Source: Bidens hawaiensis
Lineage: Eukaryota; Streptophyta; Magnoliopsida; Asterales; Asteraceae
Length of the DNA: 64,000 nt
Assembly (NCBI GenBank): GCA_021521415.1
Contig: JAIQDT010005777.1
Location: forward strand, 124,001 to 188,000
Direction: 5' to 3'
Positions 11,234-21,543 of the stretch are shown in pieces (positions within the stretch are counted from its first letter, which is position 1; every line of letters starts with the position of its first letter). The notes beneath the pieces were generated by a model, which made no database searches, was not told the DNA's origin, and worked only from the letters and a program-made list of their open reading frames with translations. Made by a program: the position numbers and the translations under genes.

Positions 11234-11880
11234 TGTGTTTTGTCCATGGTCTGGTTGCTTCCTTTGTTGTTTGAACAATTGTGTTTTCTACCCCTTCGTG
11301 GGTTTTTAATTGTATGGTTGTGTTTTGTTTCTTCTAGCTATGGTTTGGACAATTATGTTGTTTACCCCTGTATGGGTGTGCTTTGTATTGGACATGATTT
11401 CTCTTAATGTTTCTTTATGCTAATGCTTTTGGTATTTGCCATAGTTTTATAGTTCATGAACATTTTGCATTATGCTTGGTTAACCATATAGCTTATCAGC
11501 GAGGCCTTCCCTTTTGTCCCTTGGGACGAAAAAGAGGGGTTTTAAATGAGTTTCTACGAGACGGACTTTTGTGTTATGCTCATTTTGTTTGGCGAGGCAG
11601 ACTCGTTTTTTGTTACTATGTGACTTATCTTGGTTTTGTTTCCGGGAGTACAAATGCCCTGCATCTTTTTATGCAAAAACTTTTACTACGCATTAGGATT
11701 ATGTTTACACCAAGATTTTATAAAAAAAAACGTTGTGCTCTTTTCCCATGGCTTCCCTCTCTGGTAGGTTTTTCATTTTCCTGATCCTTGATTCCCATAT
11801 GGGTGTTCTATGCGTGGTACTTTCTGAGTTGCATGGAGTTCCATGTTCTTGGTATTTCTTTTCTGGAAAGATCAGCAAGT
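11234..11880. other. Non-coding stretch between the antisense ORF and integrase
   Basis: T-rich on the plus strand with several TGTTTTGT/GTATGGTTG repeats just after the antisense ORF stop, as expected of a 3' untranslated region. The plus-strand frames at 11407-11784 and 11733-11942 show no family. Both convergent genes probably end transcription here. Confidence 0.5.
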
Positions 11881-13120
11881 TTTTAGGCCCCTTTTTCCTC
11901 GGCCCACATGACTTGATAAGGCCCTTCCCACTTGGGCCCTAACTTCTCCTGATATTCCTTCCTGCTTGCGTGCCTCATTTTCCCTTAACACCAAGTCCCC
12001 GTTTTTGAATTTGACCTCCCGAACCCTGGAATTATAGTATTTTCCCACCTTTTTCTTGTATTCTACTTCTTTCCTTGCTGCCTCTTCCCTCCTTTCTTCG
12101 CCAAATTCAGGTTTAGACTTAAGTCTTTTTCATTTTCATCTCCCCTTTTAAAAGTTCGATGTGTGGGGGATCCAATTTCTGCCGGTATCATCGCTTCTGT
12201 TTCGTATGTTAGACTGAACGGTGTTTCCCCATTACTAGTTTTTGGCATCGTTATGTGTGCCCACAAAACGTGGGGTAACTCTTCCACCCATGATCCCCGC
12301 TGTGTTCCTAACCTTCCTTTGGTTCCCTTCACTATGCTTCGGTTAGCTCGTTCCACTTGGCCATTGGCCTGGGGATGGGCTACCGAAGTGAATACTTGCT
12401 TTATTTTCAATTGGTTGCACCAGTCACGTAAAGATTGTTAGCAAATTGCTTCTCGTTGTCGCTAACAATGGAGTATGGTAGTCCGAATCTACAAATAATG
12501 TTTTTTCATACAAATCTCTTAACTTGTTGCCCCGTGATCATGCATAGTGGCTTGCCTCTTACCATTTGGTGAAGTAATCGATTGCTATCACCAAAAATTT
12601 TGCTTTTCCTGCCCCCTCCGGAAAAGGGCCCACTATATCTATTCCCCATTTTTGGAAAGGCCACGAGGAACTTACCGGCATTAAATTTGTTTTGGGTTTC
12701 CTTCCCACTGGCGCGTGCACTTGACATTGGTCACATTTCTGTATCTCTTTGATGACACTCAAGAACACTGTCGGCCAAAAATATCCAGCCCTCATGGCTC
12801 GGGCTACCACCTTTTTTACCCTCATATGCATCTCGCATATTCCTTCATGTATTTCTATGATTACGTAATCTGCTTCCTCTAGATCAATGCACTTGAGGGA
12901 GGGTCCTAGATAGGATTTCCTATATAGGGTCACTTCGATTACTTCGTGCTGCAAGGCTCGAACCCTTAGCTTCCTTTCTTCCTCTTTGTCGCTTGGGGTT
13001 ATCCTCACCTGGAGATATTTCATGAGTGGGGTCATCCAGTTGTCTTTTGACACTTCTATGTAAGCAATTGTTACTTCAGCTACTGATGGTTGTTGGAGGG
13101 TCTCCACTTTTACCTCTTTG
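11881..13120 (-). pseudogene. Tat-type integrase
   Basis: From the right: a GYFWPTVF block and the zinc-site cysteines CDQCQVHA, then the core start FQKWGIDIVGPFPE with the first catalytic aspartate. Frame breaks occur between 12559 and 12410. The block with the last catalytic residue is VAHPQANGQVERANRSIVKG, with the glutamate in VERAN. Past it (11885-12060) a frame with EYQEKLGPKWEGPYQV marks the C-terminal DNA-binding part. At least two frameshifts disrupt it. Confidence 0.88.
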
Positions 13121-13660
13121 GCCAGATGATCGAAAGCTACCATGGCTAGTTTACTTAAAGCATCATCCTTTTTGTTGGAGCTTTTGGGGATGTGCATCAC
13201 TTCTGCATGCTCAAACTTTTTTAATAGTTCCTGTGTTACCCCCAAGTATTCTTTCATCTTTGGATCTCTGGCATCATAACTTCTCCCCACTTGGTACCTG
13301 TGCCTCTCCTCTTTTGACCATTAATACAGAACTGATTGTTTTTATTGTGTGGGAGAGATATAGGGTTAGCACCTCCCCAGGATGAGGGTTGCTATGGTAG
13401 GGATCTTACACAGGTGATTCTTCAGGTCTTGGAAGGCCTTTTCTTCCTCACTATCCCAGCATAACTTGCTTTTCTTGGTGCTTCTTCTCAAAACGGCCAT
13501 GAATGGAAGGGTTCTTCTGCTATCTTAGAAAGAAACCTGTTCAGAGCTACCAGCCTTCCGTTCAAACTTTGCAGTTCCTTGAGGTTCTTCGGGGGCCTCA
13601 TTTGGAGCAGTGCCTCTACTTTCTCGGGGTTGGCCTTGATTCCCTCTTTCGTTACTAGTA
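13121..13660 (-). pseudogene. Tat-type RNase H region, fragmentary
   Basis: The conserved end YDARDPKMKEYLGVTQELLK followed by FEHAEVMHIPKSSNKKDDAL is clear at 13130-13290. It is typical of the RNase H block of Tat/Athila-type elements. The part towards reverse transcriptase (13300-13660) is readable only in scattered pieces, so the active-site residues could not be checked. Confidence 0.7.
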
Positions 13661-14405
13661 CCCTAGGATTTTCCCTCTTCTACCCCGAAGGAACACTTGC
13701 CTGGATTCAATTTCATATTGGCTCTTCTTAGGGTTTGGAATGTCTCTTTGATGTCATTCAACATTCCTTCTTCATTTATGCTTTTGATGACTAGGTCGTC
13801 CACGTAGATTTTGACGTTCCTCTCCATTTGTTCTTTAAAAAGTTTGTCTATGAACCGTTGATATGTTGCCCCCGCATTTTTCAGCCCAAACGGCATTTTT
13901 GTGTAGTAATAGTTCCCTCATTGGTGTAAAACGCCGTCCTTTCTTCATTCTTAGGGTTCATCTGTACCTGATGATATCCCTTGTAGGCGTCCAAGAAACA
14001 CCTCAGGGGGACTAGCTTGAGATTCGATCTTCTTTTCTAATTCTGGTAGGGGGTAGGCATCTATGGGCATGCTTTATTCAGGTTCTTAAAATCGATACAC
14101 ATCCGCCAACTGTTGTCTGATTGGCTATCATCACCGGGTTTGGTATCCATTGAGGAAATCTCACCTTTCTCACTATCCGCACTTGCAGTATCTTCCAAAA
14201 CAGTCTGGGTTTATTCTGGCCTCAGACTTCTCTTCTTTTGCTTTATTGGTTCCATCCAGTGGATCTTTTTGAGGCTATGTTGTACCTGGTCCCGTGGTAT
14301 TCCTTTCATATCCGCATGCTTCCATGCGAACACATCGGTGTTTCTCAGCAAAATTTCCTTTAATCCCACTTTCCCCTTGTCGAATAGCAAGTTCCCTATC
14401 TTCAC
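13661..14405 (-). pseudogene. Tat-type reverse transcriptase, broken
   Basis: From the right: a start block with NTDVFAWKHADMKGIPRD (14211-14405), then a decayed stretch in which WRMCIDFKNLNKACP is still recognisable near 14090. Next comes MPFGLKNAGATYQRFIDKLF and the catalytic palm motif YVDDLVIKS (13663-13896). At least two frameshifts and several stops separate these pieces. Confidence 0.88.
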
Positions 14406-14696
14406 TATTTGCTCTGGATGTTCTCAATTTAAAACCCAATCTTCTGTTCCTTCTTGCTTCTTTTTCGGCTCGCCCCAGGCCCACACTTGCCACGATCTCG
14501 CTCGAGGAGCGTATGGTGGCTACTCCCTTAGGGGTTGGAAATTTTATGCAGCCATGTGATGTGGAGGCTATTGCCTGGAGGGCTCTCATTCCGGGGCGCC
14601 CAAGTATAACGTTGTATTTGGACGGGCTCTTACCACTGAGAACCATAAACGTATCATCCGAACCTTTTCTCCGTCCCTGAGGCAGAAAGGGAGGGT
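14406..14696 (-). pseudogene. Tat-type protease/linker, distal part
   Basis: The frame reads RRKGSDDTFMVLSGKS, then YNVILGRPGMRALQAIAST and HGCIKFPTPKGVATIR. This is the conserved region between protease and reverse transcriptase in Tat/Athila-type elements. Its first residues are cut by the nested element at 14697-14701 and continue at 23653. Confidence 0.85.
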
Positions 14697-15136
14697 TAAA
14701 GTGTAACATTTCGGGTTTTCCGTTCATGTTTTGTATTCATTACCCGACCCGGTTCGTAGGAGGGTAAATTATCAATAGAATATTCCTTTTATTTAATTAT
14801 TTCTTTTATTTATTTATTGTTAAAACTATCAAAGATATACAAATCTAACCCTTAAGTAAACATTGGATCTTCTTTTTACCCTTAGCCATAATAGAAGGAC
14901 CAAACTGCAATTACCATTCAAAACTATAATAATCTTTTTTCTTTCTCCTCTAACCAACGGCCAGCACCCCAAAACCCTTTCTTGGACCTGAATTTTCGGA
15001 CATAATCAAGAAATTGCTTTCACCAAATGGTTTATTACCAAAAAACGTGTTTAACCGACATATCAAACATGGTAATTGAATCAAAATGGGCAGCTAATTG
15101 ACCTAAAATAACCGCGGCTGCCTCTAGCCTCGTTAC

Positions 15137-15148
15137 CCTATATAAACA
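15137..15148 (+). promoter_or_regulatory. TATA box in the 5' LTR of gypsy I
   Basis: CCTATATAAACA. The same place in the 3' LTR reads CCTATGTAAACA, so that copy of the box is mutated. Confidence 0.55.
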
Positions 15149-15522
15149 CATCTAAAATTCAATTACTCGTGCACACACCTTCCTCTCAATCTCGCAACAC
15201 AAATCTCTAACCTAATTGCAACAAACGTAGCTGTCCAGACCCTAAGCGAATCGGAGTTGAGCCACAAAGCTTATCTCGTCATTCATACTAGATCAGTTAT
15301 CCAATCCGGTAATTAATACATGTTTACAGTTCGTCTATCATCAATTAATGTTAACCCTAAATCAATTTTGACAAACATCGATCAATTGAACCATTTTGAA
15401 TTTCAAGGGTTTGTAATTGAATTTGGGTTCTGGGTTGTGTCTGTTTATATATTTGCAGATCTAGTATTTCTCACAAACTAACACACCAGCAGGATGGCTG
15501 ATGTGTGAAAGGTAAGACACGG

Positions 15523-15572
15523 GAACCGGTCTAGGCTCGGGTTTGAACCCCCTGGACCCGGTTTTGCATATT
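15523..15572 (+). other. Stem-loop with B-box-like loop in gypsy I leader RNA
   Basis: AACCGGTCTAGG can pair with CCTGGACCCGGTT around a loop containing GGGTTTGAACC. The 3' LTR copy (22332-22371) pairs better (ACCGGTCCAGG with CCTGGACCCGGT) and its loop holds GGTTCGAATCC. It lies downstream of the TATA box, hence in the RNA leader. Confidence 0.5.
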
Positions 15573-15825
15573 TATTTTATTTTGCTTAAATCTTTGTTTT
15601 ATTTTTATTATAATCATAATATAATATTAAATAAACTTTGTTTTAACGAAACCAAACCTCGAAAGTATTATTTTGGCCGTGGTTTCATGTCATAGTTTCC
15701 TATCTATAAGTGTATATATATGAAATATATATATATATATATATATATTTATGTATAATTATTTATAAATATAATACGAAACAAATATTTATGCATATTC
15801 TGCCGTAGGTTGGGGTTTGGCAGAT

Positions 15826-15838
15826 TGGTATCAGAGCC
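15826..15838 (+). other. Primer-binding site of gypsy I
   Basis: TGGTATCAGAGCC, three bases inside the 5' LTR; complementary to the 3' end of initiator methionine tRNA. Confidence 0.92.
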
Positions 15839-16840
15839 GAATGCTATAAGATAGGTGGTTAGACGTAACGGCCTAGTAGCATGTTTAGGGTCCCTATACG
15901 TGTTTCTATACGTGCACCCTATTTTTTAAAATTTTTGTACATAGCTTAATTTATTTAAATTCTTAACCATATACAATTGTACACGAAAGCACACACTTAT
16001 TCCGAGGCTATGCCTCAAAATCATTTTTCAAAATTTTAGGATGATTTGTAATCAGGAAATTCCTTAAGAATTCCCACCTTTTACTTCCCCTCTCCTTGAT
16101 GATTATTCGTGTAACAGATACGTAGTAACTGTAAGGGGGACACACCTGTACACCGATCCCTTGACACCAAGGCTTGCGAGCCTAAGGAAGTGCAATGCGC
16201 ATACATCTCAATCAGCCGTGAGACCTGGTTGCCTTCCTGGAGGGTGAAGTGTGAGTGTGAAACTTGTTAGGCCAAAGCGTATAACACCAAACATTCACGG
16301 ATCTACTACCCTCATTGTATCAATCGTGGTCATGTGACGATCACATCCTTAATTTATAACCAAATTCACGTTGATACGTGGCTAAACTCGATTTTCCGTA
16401 ATGTGTATTAGTTGAATAGTTGGGTGAAGTACACAAATATGGGGTGGTTCCTGAAGTATTTCAACCATCTATCGCAACACCCCTCACAACTCTATTTTAA
16501 TCAAATTTTATTTGGTTTTCGATATTTTCATTTTGTTGGAAGGAACCATGGTAGTTCATGAAATCCGAACCAACAAATGAAACCCCTATATTTCAATTTT
16601 AAGTTATGTTATAATTATTGTTTATTTACTTTTATGCATTTATTTATTTACTTATTTATTTTTTCCTCATAACGTCAACACTAATAAAATCATGTCACGT
16701 AAATGACTTCATTCTCAACCTCAACCACAAACCCAACCTCAAATTGTTAAATAAAATTCACAAGTATCAATTTGCACAAACTCATATATTTACAACATTT
16801 ACCCAAATCTCATAAATTTTACACATTTTATCCTTGCAGT
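15839..16840 (+). other. Untranslated leader of gypsy I
   Basis: About 1 kb with no protein-like frame. It ends in TTTTATCCTTGCAG just before the gag ATG, a good splice-acceptor shape; AAAGGTAAGAC near 15508-15518 upstream is a good donor shape. A spliced leader is therefore possible. Confidence 0.5.
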
Positions 16841-18300
16841 ATGTCTTCTAGTCTCATCAACCGTAAACGTTGCGTTGGCAACTCTGGCCGTCGCATGTCG
16901 TCTCGCATTATGAAGGGAATCGTGGAAGCCCTCCCAATAGTCATCTCTTAACTCCAAGCCATGAATGCCGCTAATGTTCCCGCGAGCCCTAATGTTTCCT
17001 CTATCAAGCAATTCACCAACGCTAACCCGACCGATTACTTTGGGACTGAGGGTGCTACAACCCTTCTTCAATGGTTCGAGCATATGGAAAGCGTGTTCCT
17101 CCACTGTGCATGTCCGGATGACAAGAAGACCATGTATGCATCTACTGTTTTCAAATTGAGTGCCCTTACTTGGTGGAATAGCAAGAAGAAAGACCTTGGG
17201 GCTGAGGTTTCCATGGCCTTGCCATGGGATGACCTCACGAAGCTCATGCTAGACAAGTTTTGCCCGAAATATGAACTCCGAAATTTGGAAGAAGAATTCT
17301 GGAATTTGAAGCAAGAGGAAGGTGATAATACCGCTTACAATGATTGGTTCCACGAATTAAGCGTCCTCATCCCGTACATGGTTACTCCTTTGGAGCGTGC
17401 CATTGATAAGTACATCACGGGTTTGCCGATAAAATCCAAGATTCCGTCCTTAGTCGTGACCCGAAGGAACTTCACGATGCCATCACCCTAGCTGGTACCC
17501 TTACTGAAAACCACGTTAAGGCCGGGACCTTGGCGCGGAAGAGTTCCAAGAAGCCCAGTGATAAGCCCGCATTCGAGCCCGTTAAAGAGTCCTAGCCCGA
17601 ATCCTCAAAGCCCGCATCCTCAAGGCCTAAATCCTCAAAGCCCGAATCCTCCAAACACAACCACAACCACAACTCATCTCATTACCGCAATAACAAATGA
17701 AAGCCCAATTCACAAAACTATGTCATAGCCCAATCACAAGCCCAACAAACCCCTCCAACCAAGAAACCATACACAGGCCCACACCCATATTGCAACACTT
17801 GCTAACGTCACCATCCGACCCAATCCACTTGCCGAGTGTGCACCAATTGCCACCGATTCGGCCACCTCACCCAATACTGCCGAGAAGCACCGCGCGTGCA
17901 AGCCGCTCCATCGCGGTTTGCACCATCAAACCAACCCAACCGAGCCATTCCCCGAGCTCCAATCATTAATCTCGTTAGAGCTTGCTATAATTGTGGTGAT
18001 CCAAACCACCTCTGCAACGCGTGTCCTCGACTTGCTCAAGCCCATCAAGCCTATGTTGCACCCCAACCCTACTACACCTCTCAAGCCTACCAAGTTCAAA
18101 CTTACCAACCCCCATTGCCCCAACTCATGGCTCCCCCAAATACTCAAGCCCAACCCATGCTCATGAAAGCCTACCAAGCTCCAACCCCTCAAGCTTCAAC
18201 TTCTCAAACCCAAGCACCTCAAGGAACTCAAGGGCGAGCTTTAACTATCAATGCCCACCAAGCCCGAAACTCGAACGATGTGGTGAACGGTATGTTTCTA
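16841..18300 (+). pseudogene. Gypsy I gag, broken
   Basis: ATG at 16841, with an in-frame stop at about 16949, then the capsid domain from 16961 (PTDYFGTEGATTLLQWFEHM, ALTWWNSKKKDLG, FCPKYELRNLEEEF). A frameshift near 17436 follows TGLPIK. A later stop near 17594 and a low-complexity Lys/Pro/Ser stretch lead to the CCHC zinc knuckle CYNCGDPNHLCNAC at about 17980-18020 and a Gln/Pro/Thr-rich linker. Gag packages the element RNA. Confidence 0.9.
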
Positions 18301-18700
18301 GTTAACAAGCATCATGCGTCGATATTATTTGATTCAGGAGCCTATAGGAGTTTCATTCCTTTGATTTTGAATACATACGTGATGTGCCGGTAGTAATTTG
18401 TCTAAAACCTTCACGGTAGAGATAGCTAACGGTAGTTTCATCGTTATTGACTCCATTGTCCGTAATTGTACGCTCACCCTTAATGGGCAAAAGTTCTCGA
18501 TTGATCTTATTCCGATGCAAATTGGTAGCTTCGACGTCATCATTGGTATGGATTGGCTCTCTCTACTCCGTGCCGAAATTCTATGTTTCGAGAAGATTAT
18601 TGTATCCCTATCGAAGGTGGCGTAATTCTAAACGTCGCCGGAGATAGACCATTCTCAAAGCTAAATCTCATGTCATGCCTCGAAGCCCAATGCTATTTGC
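18301..18700 (+). pseudogene. Gypsy I aspartic protease, broken
   Basis: The catalytic motif LFDSGAYRSFI is intact at 18325-18357. A stop after YVMCR at 18393 and a frame change follow. The second conserved block [10 protein letters not shown] (about 18530) lies in the next frame (18398-18625). This protease would cut the Gag-Pol polyprotein. Confidence 0.85.
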
Positions 18701-19580
18701 GCAAGAAGTATGTCTCCTTCTTAGCCCATGTCACCACAAAGGCCCACGAAGAAAATCAACTTTCCGATATCCCGATTGTTCGCGATTTCCTCGAAATCTT
18801 TCCCGAAGGCGTTTTCGGACTCCCTCCCAAACGTCAAGTGGAGTTTCGTATTGATCTTGTACCCGGAGCAAACCCCGTATCCAAAGCACCGTACCGTCTT
18901 GCACCCTCCAAGATGCAAGAACTCTCCAATAAAATCCAAGAACTCACTGACAAGGGTTTCATTTGCCCGAGTTCGTCTCCATGGGGTGCACCCGTTTTGT
19001 TTGTCAAGAAGAATGATGGTACTCTACGTATGTGTATCGATTACCATGAGCTCAATAAGCTTACTATCAAGAACCGTTATCCCCTTCCGCGCATCGATGA
19101 CCTATTCGATCAACTCCAAGGATCCGTTTGTTTCTCCAAGATTGATCTCCGTTCGGGTTATCACCAACTTCATGTCCATGAGGATGTACCTAAGACCGCT
19201 TTCCGTACTCGTTATGGGCACTTTGAGTTCCGAGTTATGCCTTTTGGGTTGACTAATGCTCCCTCAAGTTTCATGGACCTTATGAATCGCATTTGTAACC
19301 ATACATCGACAAGTTCGTGATTGTTTTCATCGATGACATCTTGATATATTCTAAATCCGGGAACGAACACAAAGATCATTTGCGGGCCATTCTTGATTTG
19401 TTGCGAAAAGAACAACTTTATGCTAAATTTTCCAAATGCGAATTTTGGCTAAAGCAAGTTCAATTCTTGGGCCACATCGTCAATGACTAGGGAATTCATG
19501 TTAACCACGCTAAAATTGAGGCCGTCAAAAATTGGAAAACCCTGTCCTCTCCAACGGAGGTTCGCTCATTTCTTGGTTTA
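18701..19580 (+). pseudogene. Gypsy I reverse transcriptase, frameshifted
   Basis: The fingers and palm are well kept: [74 protein letters not shown] and [16 protein letters not shown] frameshift near 19300 separates them from the catalytic FIDDILIYS block (about 19325-19350). A stop interrupts the connection part near 19488 (LGHIVND then stop). Confidence 0.92.
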
Positions 19581-20110
19581 GTGGGATATTTCCGTCGTTT
19601 CATCTGCAACTTTTCAAAGATTGCTTCACCCCTTACCGCACTAACCCACAAGGAAAAAGTTTATGAATGGGGTCCCAAACAAGAAAAAGTGTTTCAAACC
19701 CTAAAGGACATGCTTTGCAATGCTCCTATCCTTGCTCTTCCTGAGGGAAACGATGATTTTGTTGTGTTTTGCGACGCTTCTATCCGAGGTCTCGGTTGTG
19801 TTCTTATGCAACGAGACAAGGTATTACGCTTCGCGTCAACTCAAGGTTCACGAGAAAAATTACACAATGCACGATCTCGAACTTGGTGCGGTCGTGTTTG
19901 CCTTAAAAATTTGGAGACACTACCTTTATGGTACAAAATGTGTGGTCTTCACCAACCATAAAAGTTTGCAACACATCTTCGACCAAAAGGATCTCAACAT
20001 GAGACAAAGACGATGGGCCGAATTGTTAAGCGATTACGATTGCGAGATTCGCTACCACCCCAGGAAAGCAACTGTCGTGGCCGATGCTCTTAGTCGTAAG
20101 AGTCACATTA
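19581..20110 (+). pseudogene. Gypsy I RNase H, mutated
   Basis: It starts with GYFRRFICNFSKIASPLTAL and continues [13 protein letters not shown], then after a frame change [20 protein letters not shown] and [18 protein letters not shown], ending VVADALSRK. In the family the third acidic residue lies in FTDHKSL; here it is FTNH, so that aspartate is replaced by asparagine. Confidence 0.88.
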
Positions 20111-21205
20111 AATCCGTCGTGCTCAACTGTGTCACCATGCAATCCGACCTTCAATACCGCATCTTCGACGCTCAACACGTCTCCGTCACCAAAGGAAGTT
20201 TATACGACGAGATGTCGTGTAGGGCCGAACTCCAACTTGAAACCAAACGTAACGGTTTACTTTATTATTTGAACCGTTTATGGGTTCCCGATCATGACGA
20301 TCTTCGCACGTTCATCCTCGATGAAGCTCATAAGTCACGATACTCGATTCATCCCGGTGCGGATAAGATGTATGCCGATCTTCGTCCCATGTTTTGGTGG
20401 CCGGGAATGAAGAAAGATATTACGGTATATGTATCTAAATGACTCACTTGTTCTAAGGTCAAAACCGAGCGTCAAAAGCCGTTTGGCTTGCTCGAGCAAC
20501 CACCGATTCCCATTTGGAAATGGGAGGACATAGCTATGGATTTTGTCACCAAACTCCCCATTACTCAAAGCCGCAATGATAGTATTTGGGTAATTATTGA
20601 TCGGTTGACCAAGTCGGCTCATTTCATACCCATTCGAGAAAAGTTCTTCATGAGCCAACTAGCCCAACTCTATGTCAAGAACATCATTTGTCGCCATGGA
20701 ACACCGTTGACCATTATCTCCGATCGTGATGGCCAATTTACCTCTCATTTTTGGAATTCGTTGCAAACCTCTTTGGGCACTCGTATTGATCTAAGTACTG
20801 TCTATCACCCATAAACCGATGGTCAATCCGAGCGAACAATTCAAATGCTCGAAGATATTCTCCGCTCTTGCGTGCTAGACTTTGGTGGATATTGGGATAC
20901 TCACTTACCACTTGTAAAGTTTTCCTATAATAATAGTTTTCACACTTGTATTGGCATGGAACACTTTGAAGCTCTCTATGGTCGGAAATGTTGTTCCCCG
21001 ATTTGTTGGAACGAGATTGGTGAATCGCAAATCACCGGTCCCGAGCTTGTTCAAGAAACTTCCGACTGGATTGCTCTTATCCGTTAAAATCTTCTTGCTG
21101 CTCGTAGCCGTCAAAAGAGCTACGCCGATAAGTGCCGTAACCATCTCGAGTTTAATGTTGGTGACCGAGTTCTCCTCAAAGTATCTCCTTGGAAGGGAGT
21201 AGTTC
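20111..21205 (+). pseudogene. Gypsy I integrase, broken
   Basis: The zinc part [20 protein letters not shown] is followed by VSK and a stop at the place of the first zinc cysteine (near 20440), then TCSKVK. The core has [10 protein letters not shown] with the first aspartate, [15 protein letters not shown] with the second, a stop after VYHP near 20812, and GQSERTIQMLED with the glutamate. Another stop lies at 21085. All three catalytic acids are still encoded, but four frames are cut. Confidence 0.9.
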
Positions 21206-21543
21206 GTTTTGGTAAAAGAAACAAGGTATCTCCTCGTTTTATTGGGCCATTTGAAATCCTTGAAAGGGTTGGTCGAGTTGCTTATCGTCTCGATCTCCCC
21301 GAATAGCTCTCCAATGTTCATCCGACTTTTCAATGAATCTACGCGCGCGATTGAGAAACCCATTGAAATCATGGATCGTATGGAAAAAGAAACAAAGCGT
21401 AGCCGCATTCCGCTTGTCAAAGTTCGTTGGGAATCCAAGCGTGGTCCTGAGTTCACCTGGAAACGAGAAGACCAAATGGAAGCCAAGTACTTGCACCTCT
21501 TAATCTCTAATTTCGGGGAGAAATTTCCAAAAGTAGGGAATGC
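21206..21543 (+). pseudogene. Gypsy I integrase C-terminus and polypurine tract
   Basis: The GPFEILERVGRVAYRLDLP block (integrase C-terminal fold) ends in a stop at about 21303. A frame with RIPLVKVRW, RGPEFTWKREDQMEAKYLHL follows, resembling the last part of a chromodomain. The purine run AAAAGTAGGGAA (21529-21540) just before the 3' LTR is the likely polypurine tract. Confidence 0.75.

Larger units (their letters stand above)
14702..15822 (+). repeat. 5' LTR of gypsy I (shortened)
   Basis: It matches 21544 to about 22590 closely. It then skips roughly 1 kb that the 3' LTR has, and rejoins for the last 25 bases or so (CCGTAGGTTGGGGT). The break lies near 15788-15792. The two LTRs were identical when the element inserted, so the difference arose later. 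Confidence 0.92.

Noticed and set aside
14294..14680. 128-codon plus-strand frame over the Tat protease region
   Set aside because: Antisense to the well-supported protease/linker motifs; composition typical of a shadow frame.
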